64,000 nt of DNA from Tetradesmus obliquus (lineage: Eukaryota; Chlorophyta; Chlorophyceae; Sphaeropleales; Scenedesmaceae): the NCBI GenBank assembly GCA_030272155.1, contig CP126199.1:4452501-4516500 (forward strand), in the 5' to 3' direction. The notes beneath the pieces are model-generated. The model was not told where the DNA came from and searched no databases. It worked only from the letters and a program-made list of their open reading frames with translations. A program made the translations under genes and the position numbers. Below, piece by piece: positions 34,238 through 46,314 of this stretch (position 1 is its first letter; each line of letters begins with the position of its first letter).

Positions 34238-35197
34238 GGTTTGGGGGCTGTGTGGTATGTTTGTTGTGGTGGGTGGGTGGCTTGACAGGTTGGTGCGGTT
34301 GAGTGGAAGCAGGCCACGTAGGTAGAAGGACTCGACTACTGGGTTTGTGTTGTAGGTGCAGGCAGGGGTATTGCGGCTGGCTCAAGTTGGTGTGGCATGT
34401 GTTTTGTCGCTGCAGCCGGCGGCGCTGCGCCGTTTGTTTTTTCAATGTACAGTATGTTTGGCCGGTTGTCGTCTGTGTGATCTCGTTGTTACAGGTTTTG
34501 TGCTGAGGGTGTCGACCATCATTCGTCTGCTGTGCCCTCTGACTGTGTTGACTGGCATTGCTGATAGTCCTCAACACCGCACATGTGGCTTGCCATGCTG
34601 TCACAGCACAGTGTGCTGTCAGTCGGATGCTTATCATCTGACACTGTGCGTGACAGCTCTGCTCTGGTGTGCTGCATTGTGGCGGAACGCTTTGATCATT
34701 GCTTGGCGTTGGGTGACAAGTCAAGTTGATGTTGCGAACCCCTGTGGCGCGATATCGGCACGACGCAGCGAGCAGTACACTCCTGCTCATGTGCACTGAA
34801 CAGGCTGTGTAACATTGACTGCTACCCTGATGTGCTCAGCTTGTGCAGACTCCCAGAGCCGAATACATCAGGGTGAAAATAAACATCGTGAGGTGGTTGT
34901 GTTGCACACATTGTGGAGCTGCCCAGCAGCTCCTCTGCACTGCAGTGCAGGCAGTAGCTGCCCTTGGCAGTAGCACCTGGGTGGTGACATGTAACACAGC
35001 AGCATGGTTACGGAGATACTGGACGCAATTAGTACTCTTGAGGTTGTATTCTTCCCATATTTGATTTGTTTAATGACCAAAACAGAAGCACGAAGCAGTA
35101 CTATTACTCGCGCCAAAAGCACTTCTTTGTCTGTTCGTGATACTATTGCTTATCATCGAACGCTTTCAGCAGCACGTAGCCTAGACCAATATAAAGC
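34238..35197. other. NOSIP 3' region and spacer to the EF-hand gene
   Basis: 960 bases without a supported gene. A TGTAA word at 34808-34812 could end the NOSIP transcript, which would give a long 3' UTR of about 570 bases. Thr/Gln-rich minus-strand frames here are not supported by motifs. Confidence 0.5.
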
Positions 35198-36249
35198 ATG
35201 AGTCCAGCAGCAGCCATGCCCGCACAGCAAGCAGCGGTGACTTATGAGTCCGCCATGTTCAGGCTCAAGAAGGTCGTCTACAAGAACCGCATCAGGCAAG
35301 CCTTCAAGACGTAACTGCTCAGCTAATAACTGTCGCGAACGGCGGCATGCAGCTTTCACATGCAGCTGGCCCACTGTACTACTGGCACTTGTGTCAGCTG
35401 CGCAGCTCAGCAGCATGCTGCTCTATGCTGCATGCTCCACACCTGGCATTCACAGCAGTTCAGCAACTGACCAACTTCACTGCATGTAGGCTCAGGGAGT
35501 TCCTTTGCGACTTTGACAAGCTGCGCAAAGGCGAGATTCTGCCCAGTCATTTCACGCGAGGCATGGTGGGTACAGCTGCTGCAGCAGCAGAGGTTGTCAT
35601 GAGGCAGCAGCAGAGCATGCAGCCGTGGCTGCTCAACAGCACTGCATAGTGCTGAATGCATCAACAGAAAGGTGTATCCTGTACATCTCATCCTGCGCAG
35701 CGTATCCTTGCAGCTGGCTTTGCAGCAGCCGTATCTGAACGCATCAACTAGTGTAGACTTGAAAGGCAATGAGCATGCCTGCTCACCACACAGCGTTCAC
35801 TGGCTCATGCCGCTACTGCAGCTACTCCATATCACAACTACTACAGTTACTGAACAAAAACATATCGGCCGCTGCTGCACTGTTGGTGTTTGCTTCCTGC
35901 AGGCCATGGCTGGCGTGGACAAGTTCCTGAGCCCTGCCGAGCTGGCAGCCATCGGGCAGCACTACACGGTGCCCAAGACCGCCTCCATGGAGGTCATGAT
36001 GTACACGCAGTTCCTGGCTGACGTGGACGCCATCTTCACCAAAAACGTGAGTCGCACATGGATGCAACCTGTGGTGCAGTGCGTACATGCGGCTGTGCCA
36101 ACCTGCGTAGGTATGCTGGTGTGCTGGCCAATTGCAGCTATTACAGCATGCCAGCTTCCTGCAGGATGCCACAAGCAGCCCATCGTTGTGCCTGCGAAAT
36201 ACATATTGGATCATGCACATGCCACCGCAGTAGCGGTCAGCCATCACAC

Positions 36250-36288
<39 letters not shown>

Positions 36289-37373
36289 CCGCCGCCTCAA
36301 CAGGACCTTGAGCGCAGCCCTCTGGAGCAGGTGCCTGCTGAGCCGTCAGAGCTGCTGGACCGCAACCGCTACCAGCGCAGCAGCAGGGACCTGGTGAGGC
36401 GGCTGGCTGCCGCAGAATGTCTAAGCGGTTGTGTATGGCGACAGCACCGTTCCTGAGCAGCAACAGCTTGATCAGCAACTGCAAGCATTAGCGGGATGCT
36501 GTACCTCAGCAGCACTCCAGCAGCACATGCTGTCAGCACATGATGCTACCAGCAAAGCTGTCACAACCTGGTCCTCACATCACTCTCATCAGCTACATCT
36601 GCTGCTTGTCTCTGCAGGGCCCTGAGAAGGAGGCGTGCCTGGCAGAGCTGACAGCACGCATTGCAGGTGAGGGACAGCGCCCCAGCAAGAAGGCGCACAA
36701 CAGCGCTCTGTCAGCACCCGCATGTTTCAGATTGCAATTTGCAAGGCGGGATGCTGTGCTTGACATGACTGTGAAAGCCATTGTGGCATGCCCAGCTGTC
36801 GAGCCTCTGCCTCTGCGCGTGGCAGCAATTTGACATGTGCGTCGCCTGCCTGTTGACTGGATCTCACTCCTTCTGCACTGTATCTACCTCTCTACGCAAC
36901 CGCGCCACCTACTGCTGCCTGCAGACATCTGCGGCAAGCGCGGCATCATGATCAAGCCCTTCTTCGACGACGCAGCGCAGGACGACCACAGCACCAAGCT
37001 GTACGGCCACGTCACACACACGCAGTTCAAGCAGTGCCTCAGCGTCAAGGTGGGTGGGCTGCTATGGTTCAGGCAGGAGCAGGACTCATCAACTGTACCT
37101 GCTATCACTTTTCAGCAAAGAGCCTGCTCGACCTTTTGCATCCTGGCACACTGGTGTGTGCCTTTGCCTGGGGCATTATCGCTGACATCGTGGTGTCGCT
37201 GCTGTTGTGCCGTGGCCGTTGCCTGCCGCCAGGTGAACATCCGCATCACGCCTGACGAGGCTGCGCTGCTGATTGAGAAGTACACGCACGAGGACTTCCC
37301 CGAGCTGGTCAACTACGTGGCCTTCAGCCACACAGTGGACCCACCCCTGGAGCGCTTCGAGACCTACATCTGA
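35198..37373 (+). CDS. EF-hand-like conserved protein
   Basis: Seven exons: 35198-35295, 35490-35565, 35903-36046, 36304-36393, 36618-36666, 36925-37049 and 37233-37373, 240 aa, all in phase. Intron 1 uses a GC donor (ATCAG/GCAAGC). The protein looks like paired EF-hand helices with imperfect loops: LREFLCDFDKLRKGEILPSH (loop Asp-Phe-Asp-Lys-Leu-Arg-Lys-Gly), MAGVDKFLSPAELAAIGQHY, KRGIMIKPFFDDAAQDDH, and ITPDEAALLIEKYTHED then ELVNYVAFSHTVD. Most loops lack the full set of calcium-coordinating acids, so calcium binding may be weak or limited to one site. Similar proteins occur in ciliated protists and algae, but I cannot name this one. A signalling or ciliary role is inference. Confidence 0.72.
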
Positions 37374-38605
37374 TGCTGCCTGCCAAGGGATGTGTGACCA
37401 TTTTGGACGGGCTGGCTATGAGCTTGCGTCAGAGAAAATGCATAGCGCAGCTTCATGTGTGTTGAAGGCTGGAAATGTCATGGAGGTATTGCATGGTGGG
37501 CAATGGAAACAGCATCACCCTTAGGCATACAGCTTGCTGTGGACCGCCCACAGTGGCTCTCTCATGCATACCACAGTGTGCAGCGATGCCACATCTATGT
37601 ATTGCAGTCCTGCAAACGAGCAAGTGCACTTGCCTGGCACAGCTCAGTAGTGCTGCAGACGCTCAGTTTTTCATTTAGGAATGTCAGCACCTGCCGCGGC
37701 GGATCTTGGCTGCCAGCAGCTGCGAAGGCGGTCTTGTCACTGCTTCAGACCTTGTCATTCATGGAAACGTGTGACGCTGTAGAGTCTGTGGCTAACAGTA
37801 GACTCAGGGAGGCTGTATTGCATGCGAAAAGATGTCAAGGGCCCCCAGTGAAACAGCCATGCAATGTGACAGATCAAAGATTGCTGACGAGTGCACAATC
37901 AAGTGGAATATACTGGAAGAGAATAAGCATGCGAGGAAAGAAATTGCTTTGGGTCTGCTGCTATTCCTTCACGTCACAAAACAACGCATCCTGGCTCTGT
38001 CCGTGCCAGCTCGTCCGTGCTATCCGTGCCCTGCAGCTTGCCTGCTTGCGTGCTGCTCTGCAGTCTAGTAGTGGACCGGAAGCCCTGTAACGGGGTTTGG
38101 TTGAAGCTCAAGGCGATCTAGGCGCAATGCTTGGGCTGTACAAGCCCCGTCAGCTGTGCAGCAGCAGCAGCTGCAGCAGCACCAGCAACAGCTGTGCCAC
38201 TTTTGGGAGCAGGTGTCATGGCTTCCGGCCAGCACGGGTGATACTACCGCGAGTAGTATGTGGTAAGCTCCAAATGGCACTACGCAAGGCAGATGATGCC
38301 TGAGAGCTGGAGCATGCGGCACAAGAAACGCGCAGTGTTGCAAGCCACTCAATTGTTGACGCAAGAGTAGCCCAATGGGCATATGACATGCAACCATGGC
38401 AGCAGCATATGAGGTTGTGCGCTGCTTTTGACGCAGCTCTAACTACGGTGCAGGTGCTGCATGACACAAGTGACAGCTTGCCATTAGCAGCTAGATGAGA
38501 GCAAGCTGGAACACCAGCGATGCTGTCAGCTGCCGCAGCCAGTTTCCCTTGCACAGCATTCAAGCTTCCGCTTGCACTGTTTGATGTTGGCGCTCGTGCC
38601 TTATT
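37374..38605. other. Interval with no supported gene
   Basis: About 1.2 kb between the EF-hand stop and the first accepted codon of the helical-repeat gene. It may contain 5' exons of that gene (an Ala-rich start at 38520 could be a transit peptide), but no in-phase donor was found. Confidence 0.45.
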
Positions 38606-40556
38606 ATGCCTGCTTGGTTTGTTGCAGCTGCAGGCAAGAGTCGTAGCAGTGCAGGCACCTCAAGGGACAGGGATGACGCAACATCCAAGCCACACCGCAC
38701 CAAGCAGCCACGGTATGTTGGGCTCTCAGACCAAGACATGCAGGCTTCAAGCAAGCAGGTGCGCATACACCAGCATCCGCGGTCATCACAGATGATAGGG
38801 ACGTGGAAGCATGCGCAGAGTTAGAGCGGGGTCAGGCGGTGCATCTGATGCATTACACTACATTACATTACATGCTCCACTCAACGAGGAGTGGGAACCC
38901 CAGTCAGGAGCCAACGAGAGGCTCATAGGGGGAGGAACATTGAAGAACAGCTCATTATCGTGCAGCTCTGATATTTGGCCATGCTGCAAAACCGCCCTTG
39001 GACGTGTTTGGGGTATGAGGGCCTTGAACAACAGCTCCATGATCTCAACTCACTGAAAACATCATCACCAGCCCAATCACCTGCCTTGCCATCTTGCAGG
39101 GCTCTGCACTTGAAGTGGCTGTGACAAGGAGCATCAAAGCCATTGACACTGAACAGCCCGCAGGACCGCAGCAGCTGCAAGACGTTGTGGATCAGTGGGG
39201 CAGCAGCTTCAACTTCATTCACGCATCAGCAGCCTTTGCCAAGGCAGCAAAGCTCTGTTACCTGGAGCCAATGTCAGCCGCAGGAAGGGCCTTGCTACAG
39301 AGCTTGGCAGGCACTTGGACGCGTGTACTGCCTGAGTCAGATTTACAGGGCATGGCAAACGTGTTGTGGGCTAGCAGCAAACTGCAGTACGCTGATGAGC
39401 AGCTGTGGAGCAGTACGCTGGCTGCGTTTGTGGAGCAGCTGCAGCAGGGGCGGCAGGAAGATAGTAGCTGTCAAGAAGTCTCAAACGTGATGTATGCTCT
39501 AGCCAGTGCAGCTGCAGCAAACCGCGGACAGGTACCAGGCGTACCCAGGCCAGAGGTGGAGGCGGTTATGAGCCAGCTGCTGGCTCGCATGCGGGTGTTT
39601 GTCACGCACCCGCGCTTGGAGGGTTTGGAGCCGCAACAGATCTCAAACGCGCTGTGGGGGTGCGCGAAGCTGCGTATCACCACAGACGATGCAGCAGTCA
39701 ACAGCCTGCTGCAGGCAATGGCCAGGCCTCAAATGCTGGAAGCAGCCGCTCCACAGGCGATCTCAAATACGCTGTGGGCAGTGATGGAGCTGCAGCAGCA
39801 CTGCGGTTGGCAGCCTCGAGTCGAGCTGCGTGTGTGGCAGCGGCTGCTGGGAGAGCAGCAGCTAGGCAGGGTTGCAGACAGAGACACACCCCAAGGGATT
39901 TCAAATGCCCTGTTGGCTTTAGCATGGCTGGCGACACCAGCAGCATCAACAAAAGCAGCAGCTCTCAGTCTGGAGTTTGCTCAGGATTGTGCACAGCCAC
40001 TGCTGCAGGGACAGGTTGCAGCACGGCTTGAGCGCTGGATGCCACGTCAGGTGGCCAACGCAATGTGGGCTTGTGCAAAGGTTGGGGTGCTTGACATGCC
40101 TTTTTTGGACAAGGCAGCTGCAAGCGCATCCCAATGGCTGCCATTTGCCAATGCCGGCGATGTGAGGCAAGTGGCGATTGCCTGCAAGATGCTGCGATTC
40201 AAGCGTCACGCGGACGTCATGGCACAGGCAGTGCTGCGCAGCGATGGGCTGCTGCATCAGCACAGCAGGGGCAACTTGTCTGCTAGAAACATCGCAGACA
40301 ACGTCGGGTTGGTGGCTGTGGTCAGCCACGCTGTTGCTGCGCTGGACATGCAGCACCTGGCAGGAAACGTGAGAGCCCTTGTTGCCAGCTGCCAGGTGGC
40401 TGGTGATGCCAGCTGCAGCCCTGGGAATCTGGGTATGTTGCACGAGGTGCACAGCTGGATGGTGCAGCAGCAGCTGTTGGATGGTCGGGGGTTGAAAGGG
40501 CTGCTGAGCGAGCAGCAGCTGGCAGTGGGGCAGGCAGCGTCTGAAGCATTCCAAGC

Positions 40557-40607
<51 letters not shown>

Positions 40608-40638
40608 GCTGCGGCAGCAGGGCCAGCAGGCAACATAG
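38606..40638 (+). CDS. Helical-repeat organellar RNA-binding-type protein (HPR/OPR-like)
   Basis: Two exons: 38606-38758 and 39100-40638, about 563 aa, joining in phase. The large exon carries at least six degenerate helical repeats with the core (I/V)(S/A)N-x-(L/M)WA-x-A-x-L: GMANVLWASSKL, EVSNVMYALASA, QISNALWGCAKL, AISNTLWAVMEL, GISNALLALAWL and QVANAMWACAKV, spaced about 40 to 60 residues apart. This pattern is typical of green-algal nucleus-encoded factors (TBC2/FASTK/OPR-like) that act on specific chloroplast or mitochondrial RNAs. The short first exon is basic and Ser-rich, compatible with a transit peptide, but the true start could lie upstream. The tail is a Gln run (16 CAG). No RAP domain is seen. 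The RNA target cannot be inferred. Confidence 0.75.
40558..40605 (+). repeat. (CAG)16 tract coding poly-Gln
   Basis: Sixteen perfect CAG triplets, in frame as Gln, near the C-terminus of the helical-repeat protein. One of the longest pure coding tracts in the window. Confidence 0.95.
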
Positions 40639-41491
40639 TTGCATACACTGATCAAACTTACGAACGTCACTGTCACATTTTGACTGCCAGTTTGCTGATT
40701 TGTCATCTAGGTCTATCCAGATCTGAGCACGTGCCACTGGCACGCGTGGCATGCATGATTTGTTCTGTTAGTGCTTGATAGCCCATCGAAAATCCCATCT
40801 AGCATCGGGTGCAGCTTGCTATTGAAGCGAGTTGCATCTGTGCCACCGGTTGTCACAGAATAGCACATAAAGAGAGTGTCAGATTGTTGACGGCAAGGCA
40901 TACAGACTGTATGTCTCTTGCTCCATCCTGTTACCCCAAGAAAGACACGCCTGAAGCTGACCTCATGAAAGTACCAGACGGAGACAGGACATTCCATTGC
41001 ATGCATGACAGGAAGCCGCACTGCATACATCCACATTGCGTGCTGCTTGAAGCACTTGCAGCCTGCGTAATATATATGCACCACACTTGCACGTATGCAT
41101 GCATGCAGCATACAAAACAAGGTGTGAGGCATCATGTGCCAAGATGGCCACCCAAATGCACATCCTGTGCCAGCATGCTGGCGCTGTATACCCAGCCAAG
41201 CGTCCAATGTCCCCGTACATGCATAGTACAGTTTGGTGTGTGGCAACTCTGTCACATGTAACAATGACGACAGGCATGCAAAACAGCATGCAACTTGCGC
41301 TACTGTCAACCCCACATTGAGGTCATAATGCGCATTAACCAGGCGTATGCACCAACAGCTAGAGGCTGATTGGATGACTCTGGCGCAGCGATGCTGTGCG
41401 CAAGCGTGTGGTGATCTTCAGCCTGTCGATCATGACAGGTACACTCCGTACATGCTGTCAGCTGACAGCCATGCTGCAAGTGCTGTGAAGT
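40639..41491. other. Convergent intergenic region
   Basis: 853 bases between two convergent genes. No coding sequence is supported. It should contain both 3' UTRs. Repeated TGCATGCATG-type palindromic words occur around 41.1 kb. Confidence 0.5.
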
Positions 41492-43880
41492 TCACAAGGA
41501 GCTGGTCAAGCCCAGGTAGGACTTCAGCGCGTCATATACGGTGAACCCAATCGCAGTGCTGGGCACAACCTTCATGTAGTTTATGCTCAGACCCCTGAAC
41601 AGCGCACGCACTCCCCCGTCTGCTACTAAGCTGCGTGTAATCGCAACCATAGACGGCTCCGGGTGCAGCACGCTGTGTGCGCTATGCATGCTATGCACAC
41701 CTGGCATGGAGACGCGCTGTGCTGCATGCGACAGCTGCCGGCCGGCGCCAGATGCAGCTGCACTGCTGCGGCTAGCCGCACCAGGCCAACTGCTACTACT
41801 GCTGCTGCTGCTGCCTGCTGCTGCTTGTGGCACTCCTGGTCCAGGAGCTGCTGCTAGCACAGTCGCCGGCCGCTGCCAGCTGCTGCTGCTGCTGCTGCTA
41901 CTGCAGCCGTCATGTGTTCTGCTAGCGCTAGTGCTGCTGTGGCTGTTGGCACCTGCTGCTGTTACAGGGCGGCTTGCGCTGCTGCTGCTGCCGCTGCTAC
42001 TGCTGCCGTTGTTGTCGTTGCCCAGCTGCAGCTTCAGCTCCTTCATGCTTGCTGACCTGTTGAGGTGTGCCACCTGCAGCTGCCGTCGTATGACATCCTG
42101 CAGCGTGGTGCACAGCAACCGCCGCAAGGGAGCAGCATTGTCAGTCAATCACGTCATAACGGATGGTCCAAACCGCCAAAACAGCAGTGTCTTGTGTCAC
42201 ACCATCTGCACTGACATAATGGCTGTCCAAAGACAAGAAGCCAACACCTCTGCTGCTACATCCTGGTGCTATCATTGCTGCCTCCTTGCATAGTTCGCCG
42301 CATGTCAGCTCGATCACCATCAATTTCAGAGCTGCAGGTCTCTGGCCCTGTCAGCACCGCAGTCTACAGCACATCACAGGCGCGCCACACAGCAAAAAGA
42401 TGCATAAGCTTCACCGCAGCGAATATGCTTTTGTGCTGCGCGTTTGAAGCTCACCAGCGGGTATGTTACTGTCTGAGCAACCAGCCCTGCCAAGCCCCCA
42501 AACACAAGTGTGGCAGATACTGGAAGCTTTTGGGGCTGCTGCTGCTGCTGGTCCTCTAACACTTGCTGCTGCTGTTGCGCTGCATGCTGCTGCTGCTGCT
42601 GCTGCTGCTGTGTGCTGCTGTCGCTGCCCAGCAGCGTGTTTGCTGCTGTCAGAGCAAGCGAGCAGTCGGCTGCCTCCGCCACTACTACGTTGCTGCTGCC
42701 TATGCGTTCGCAATTGTGTGCCGCAGGCACAGGTTGCCGCTGCTGCTGCTGCTGCTGCTGCGGCGGCGGCTGCGCCAGTTGGACAGCAGGCTGGTCTATG
42801 CTGCTGCTGCTGCTGCTGCTGCTGGTTGCCCTGTAGTGGTTCTTCAGTGCCTGGTACACGTAGAACTTGAGCCCAGCATATGGCAAAATCCCTAGCAAAG
42901 TTGGCAGCACACCCCTGCAGCAGAAACAGCAACAGGAGCAGCAGCGAAATCAGGCTCAAGCCATTGAGCTGTGGATGCGCCTGTCAGCTCGGCAGGTGCT
43001 TGCAGCTCAGCTGCGGCTGCCAGCCACAACAGGCAGTACATATATACCGCACAATCAAGGCCCCACGGGTGCCCTACCGGACCCTCGGGTACTGTAGGGA
43101 TGGCAGGAGGCGTGGAGGCGCATGGGGCATTCTCATCGCCACACACGTCCCCTTCCTTAACATACGCGGGTGTTGGGTGTGAACACACCACGCGTAGCTC
43201 ATTCATTCATTCCGCACAATCATCCAGTACAGTGTGTACTGCCACATGCATCACCCACCTGTACAGCCCAAGCAGCCCCTCATCCTTGGCAGTTGTCGCC
43301 AGCAGAGAAAATATGCCAGGGTGGCGGTGCCGCAAGCGCCCAGGCCCTGATTGCTGTGTTGCTGGTGGCGGCGTTTCAGTGGCGTACGCGAGGCGTGTCC
43401 GGACTAGGTCCAGTGGGTAGGTGGCCAGCACCGCTGAGGCGCCTGCAGGCAACATAACATCATCATGCAGGCATACTTGAACTGGATGGTTGTGCTTTCC
43501 AGTGGGTGGTTCGCAAGATGATATCAGGTGCCAGTTAATACATGCAAACACGGATCTAGCTTACATCAAACCTGTGCAACAGCTTGAAGATGCAGCAGCA
43601 GAGCGCAAGCCAACAAGGCGCCAGTAAGCTTGCATATGTGCTGCTATTACTGCTGCTGCTGTTGCTGCTGTCCCCTCCGCCGGCTCTGCTGAATCTGCTG
43701 CTGCTGCAAATGCTGCTGCTGCCAGGCTCACCTGATGCCGAGCCTGCCAGCAGGTCCCACAGCGGGATGCCGGTCATGTTGAAAGCATGCATTTCCGCTG
43801 CTGCTGCTGCTGCTGCTGCCAGGCTCACCTGATGCCGAGCCTGCCAGCAGGTCCCACAGCGGGATGCCGGTTATGCATTT

Positions 43881-43912
<32 letters not shown>

Positions 43913-43977
43913 CTCACCTGATGCCGAGCCTGCCAGCAGGTCCCACAGCGGGATGCCGGTCATGTTGAAAGCATGCA

Positions 43978-44027
<50 letters not shown>

Positions 44028-44093
44028 CTCACCTGATGCCGAGCCTGCCAGCAGGTCCCACAGCGGGATGCTGGTTATGCTGCAAGCATGCAT

Positions 44094-44162
<69 letters not shown>

Positions 44163-45616
44163 ACTCCTCACCTGATGCCGAGCCTGCCAGCAGGTCCCAC
44201 AGGGGTATGCCCTGCTCCTTGCTGCCAGGCTTGCTGTGGGGCAGCGCCAGCTGCACAATGGCGCGCCTGTAGTACTCGTACAGGCCTGCGGCAGCAGCCA
44301 CACCAGAGTAGCACACAAGTGTTAGGCACGGTGAGATGCTGCGTAATGTGACTGTCGTCAGGATGTTGTTGCAGCAGATGCGCTGCAGTGACCACAGATG
44401 TGAAAACAGGGAGGCAGGGTTTGCTGGCCTGGCTGCAAGAGGGTCAAGTGCACCATCAGCATTCACAGACAGCTTCTGAAAGTGAACATGAGGCCCCAGC
44501 AGCTGACGCGCCACTCATGCACTGAGCCTAGCTACTGCACAGGATGCACTGCTGTTACTAGGTCTGGTGCTCATCTGCTGCTGGCTGCAGCTGCTGCACT
44601 GTACAGCGTATGCTGTAGTTGCGCCTCTCACCAAAGTGGATGGCTGCATATGGCACAATGCGCAGCACGCTGGCAGTGTTGCCCCTGCAGCAGACAAAAG
44701 CAATATACCTTATAAGGCCTGCTGACAGCTTGCACTACGCGGCAGGCAGCAGCACCCTTATTGCTGTGGCTACGCCGTGCTCTGCAGCCTGCATTCATCC
44801 ATATGCTTGCAACCCCATCTCCTGCACTGCAGAGCATGCATGCGCATGTGCTGCTTTTGCTGTTGTGCTGGCTGCTGCTCACTTGAACAGTCCTGCAAAG
44901 CCCTCATGCTGCCAGATGTACTGCAGCACACCCTGCACAGTCAGCTGGCCACCACGCGTCTGCACAGCAGCAGCAGCAGCAGCAGCAGCGAGAGCAAGCG
45001 ATGAATGTACACCACAGACGCAGTGTAATTGATCTGATGGAATGCGCCATGTCCGGACCAATGCACCTGCTGTGCCAGCATGTTCATGCACGCTCACAGC
45101 ATGTGCAGCCACATCCGACACACTTGATGCTGCATCTGTTGCCAGCCTGCTGCAATGCAATCGCCAGAGGCGAGTGTGTGAGAATACCAGTTTTATTATG
45201 TACAGAATGCTGGCAAGCAGGTAGCAGCAGCTGCGACATGTCCTGCAAGCTGGCGCCCTGAGCAACACTACAGTGCAGCAATGCCCTGCCTGAAAGATGA
45301 TCTTGGTGCGCTCCAGTGGTGCTACTGCTGTCTTAGCGAGGCCCCCAGCCAATCCTCCTGCTATGAGTTCCTGAAAACATGCAGCGCCAGATGAACGCAA
45401 GTCAGCCAGCAGTGGAGCTGAAACTGCTACTACTAGTAAGTTGCTGTGCAGGTTGCAGCCAGGCATTGAATGCATGGAAGCCAGCAGCTGAAAGAAAGCT
45501 GCAGGGCTCACCCTTGCGAATGTGGGAAGGCTTCGCAGCCTTCTTTGCAGGTCGGTGGCCGCGTCTGCCGCGTCCGAGCTGCTGCTTCTGCTGCTGTCAT
45601 GCTGCTGCTGCTTCAT
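41492..45616 (-). CDS. Mitochondrial carrier, coenzyme A carrier-like (SLC25A42/CoAc type)
   Basis: Eight minus-strand exons: 45616-45512, 45370-45290, 44959-44883, 44684-44632, 44285-44172, 43442-43259, 42914-42455 and 42097-41492, about 559 aa, all in phase. Intron 2 uses a GC donor (TTTCAG/GCAGGG). Three carrier repeats are present with Px(D/E)xx(K/R) signatures: [23 protein letters not shown], and YPL split by an intron from DVIRRQLQV. Other plant CoA-carrier matches are [55 protein letters not shown] and [21 protein letters not shown]. It should be a six-helix inner-membrane transporter importing CoA (or a related adenine nucleotide such as PAP). It exceeds the usual 300-350 aa because of Ser/Gln insertions in the loops of repeats 2 and 3. 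Confidence 0.93.
43721..44095 (-). repeat. Four extra copies of the carrier exon 5 3' edge with CTG/CAG tracts
   Basis: Copies near 43721-43796, 43819-43880, 43906-43980 and 44021-44095 repeat about 45 bases of exon 5 ending at the donor (sense: ...GGGACCTGCTGGCAGG...GCATCAG/GTGAG), each preceded in sense by a CAG run and a GAAATGCATGC word. They sit in intron 5. The unit is about 75 to 117 bases because the CAG run varies in length. Confidence 0.92.
44096..44161 (-). repeat. (CTG)22 tract (CAG in the gene sense)
   Basis: Twenty-two perfect triplets immediately after the donor of carrier exon 5. The longest pure triplet run in the window. Confidence 0.95.
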
Positions 45617-46314
45617 GTGCCCTGCTTGCACTGCTATGCACAGCCCAGCCGTTCGTTCCTACACGCTCTAGCAGGTGGAATGTTTAAGGTCATCTGGTAC
45701 ATCTCCGCCAGCAAGATCCCGCCTGCCTAGGTACGTCGAAGCACGTTCACGTGAAGCTGCGTCCCGCCATGCATTAATGAGTTCAGTTGCAATCAAATGA
45801 ACATGTGCTGTTACAGACGTATTGAAGGCAGCAGCATTTACCAGCGTCAGCAGTTGTCCAGGCAGCAGCAGGCTTCCCTGCTCACGGTGAGCATAATCCT
45901 GCCAAGCCTGATTTCAATCTGTTCGGCCCGTGAAACCAGGTGTGTCTCTACATAGTGTTCAAAGCAAGCGGAACAAGGTGTGAACACTGTTCATATAAAC
46001 TCCTGTCTGGTTCTGTTGCATGACAGCTGTTATGCAAAAAATTTGACCTCATTTGAAGACCCACACGATATGAAGATATGCAACCAGCCCAATTGAGCTA
46101 GCCCACCTCTACAAATGCCCATGTCAACCACCTGCAAGCTCCAACACCAGCTGGAAAGGCTGCCACCCCGCCAAAAACAACCAAAACCATAACATATGAC
46201 CAAAAAGCACTCCCGTGCACGCCTGAAGCACTGCACTTATGCTTCAACCACACAAGCAGCCCTGGCCAGCCGCAGCAAGACCAACAACGATGCTCTGCTG
46301 CCACCAAAGCCCCA
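45617..46314. other. Spacer upstream of the carrier, 3' region of VMP1
   Basis: About 700 bases between tandem minus-strand genes. No coding region is supported. It should hold the carrier promoter and the VMP1 3' UTR. Confidence 0.5.
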
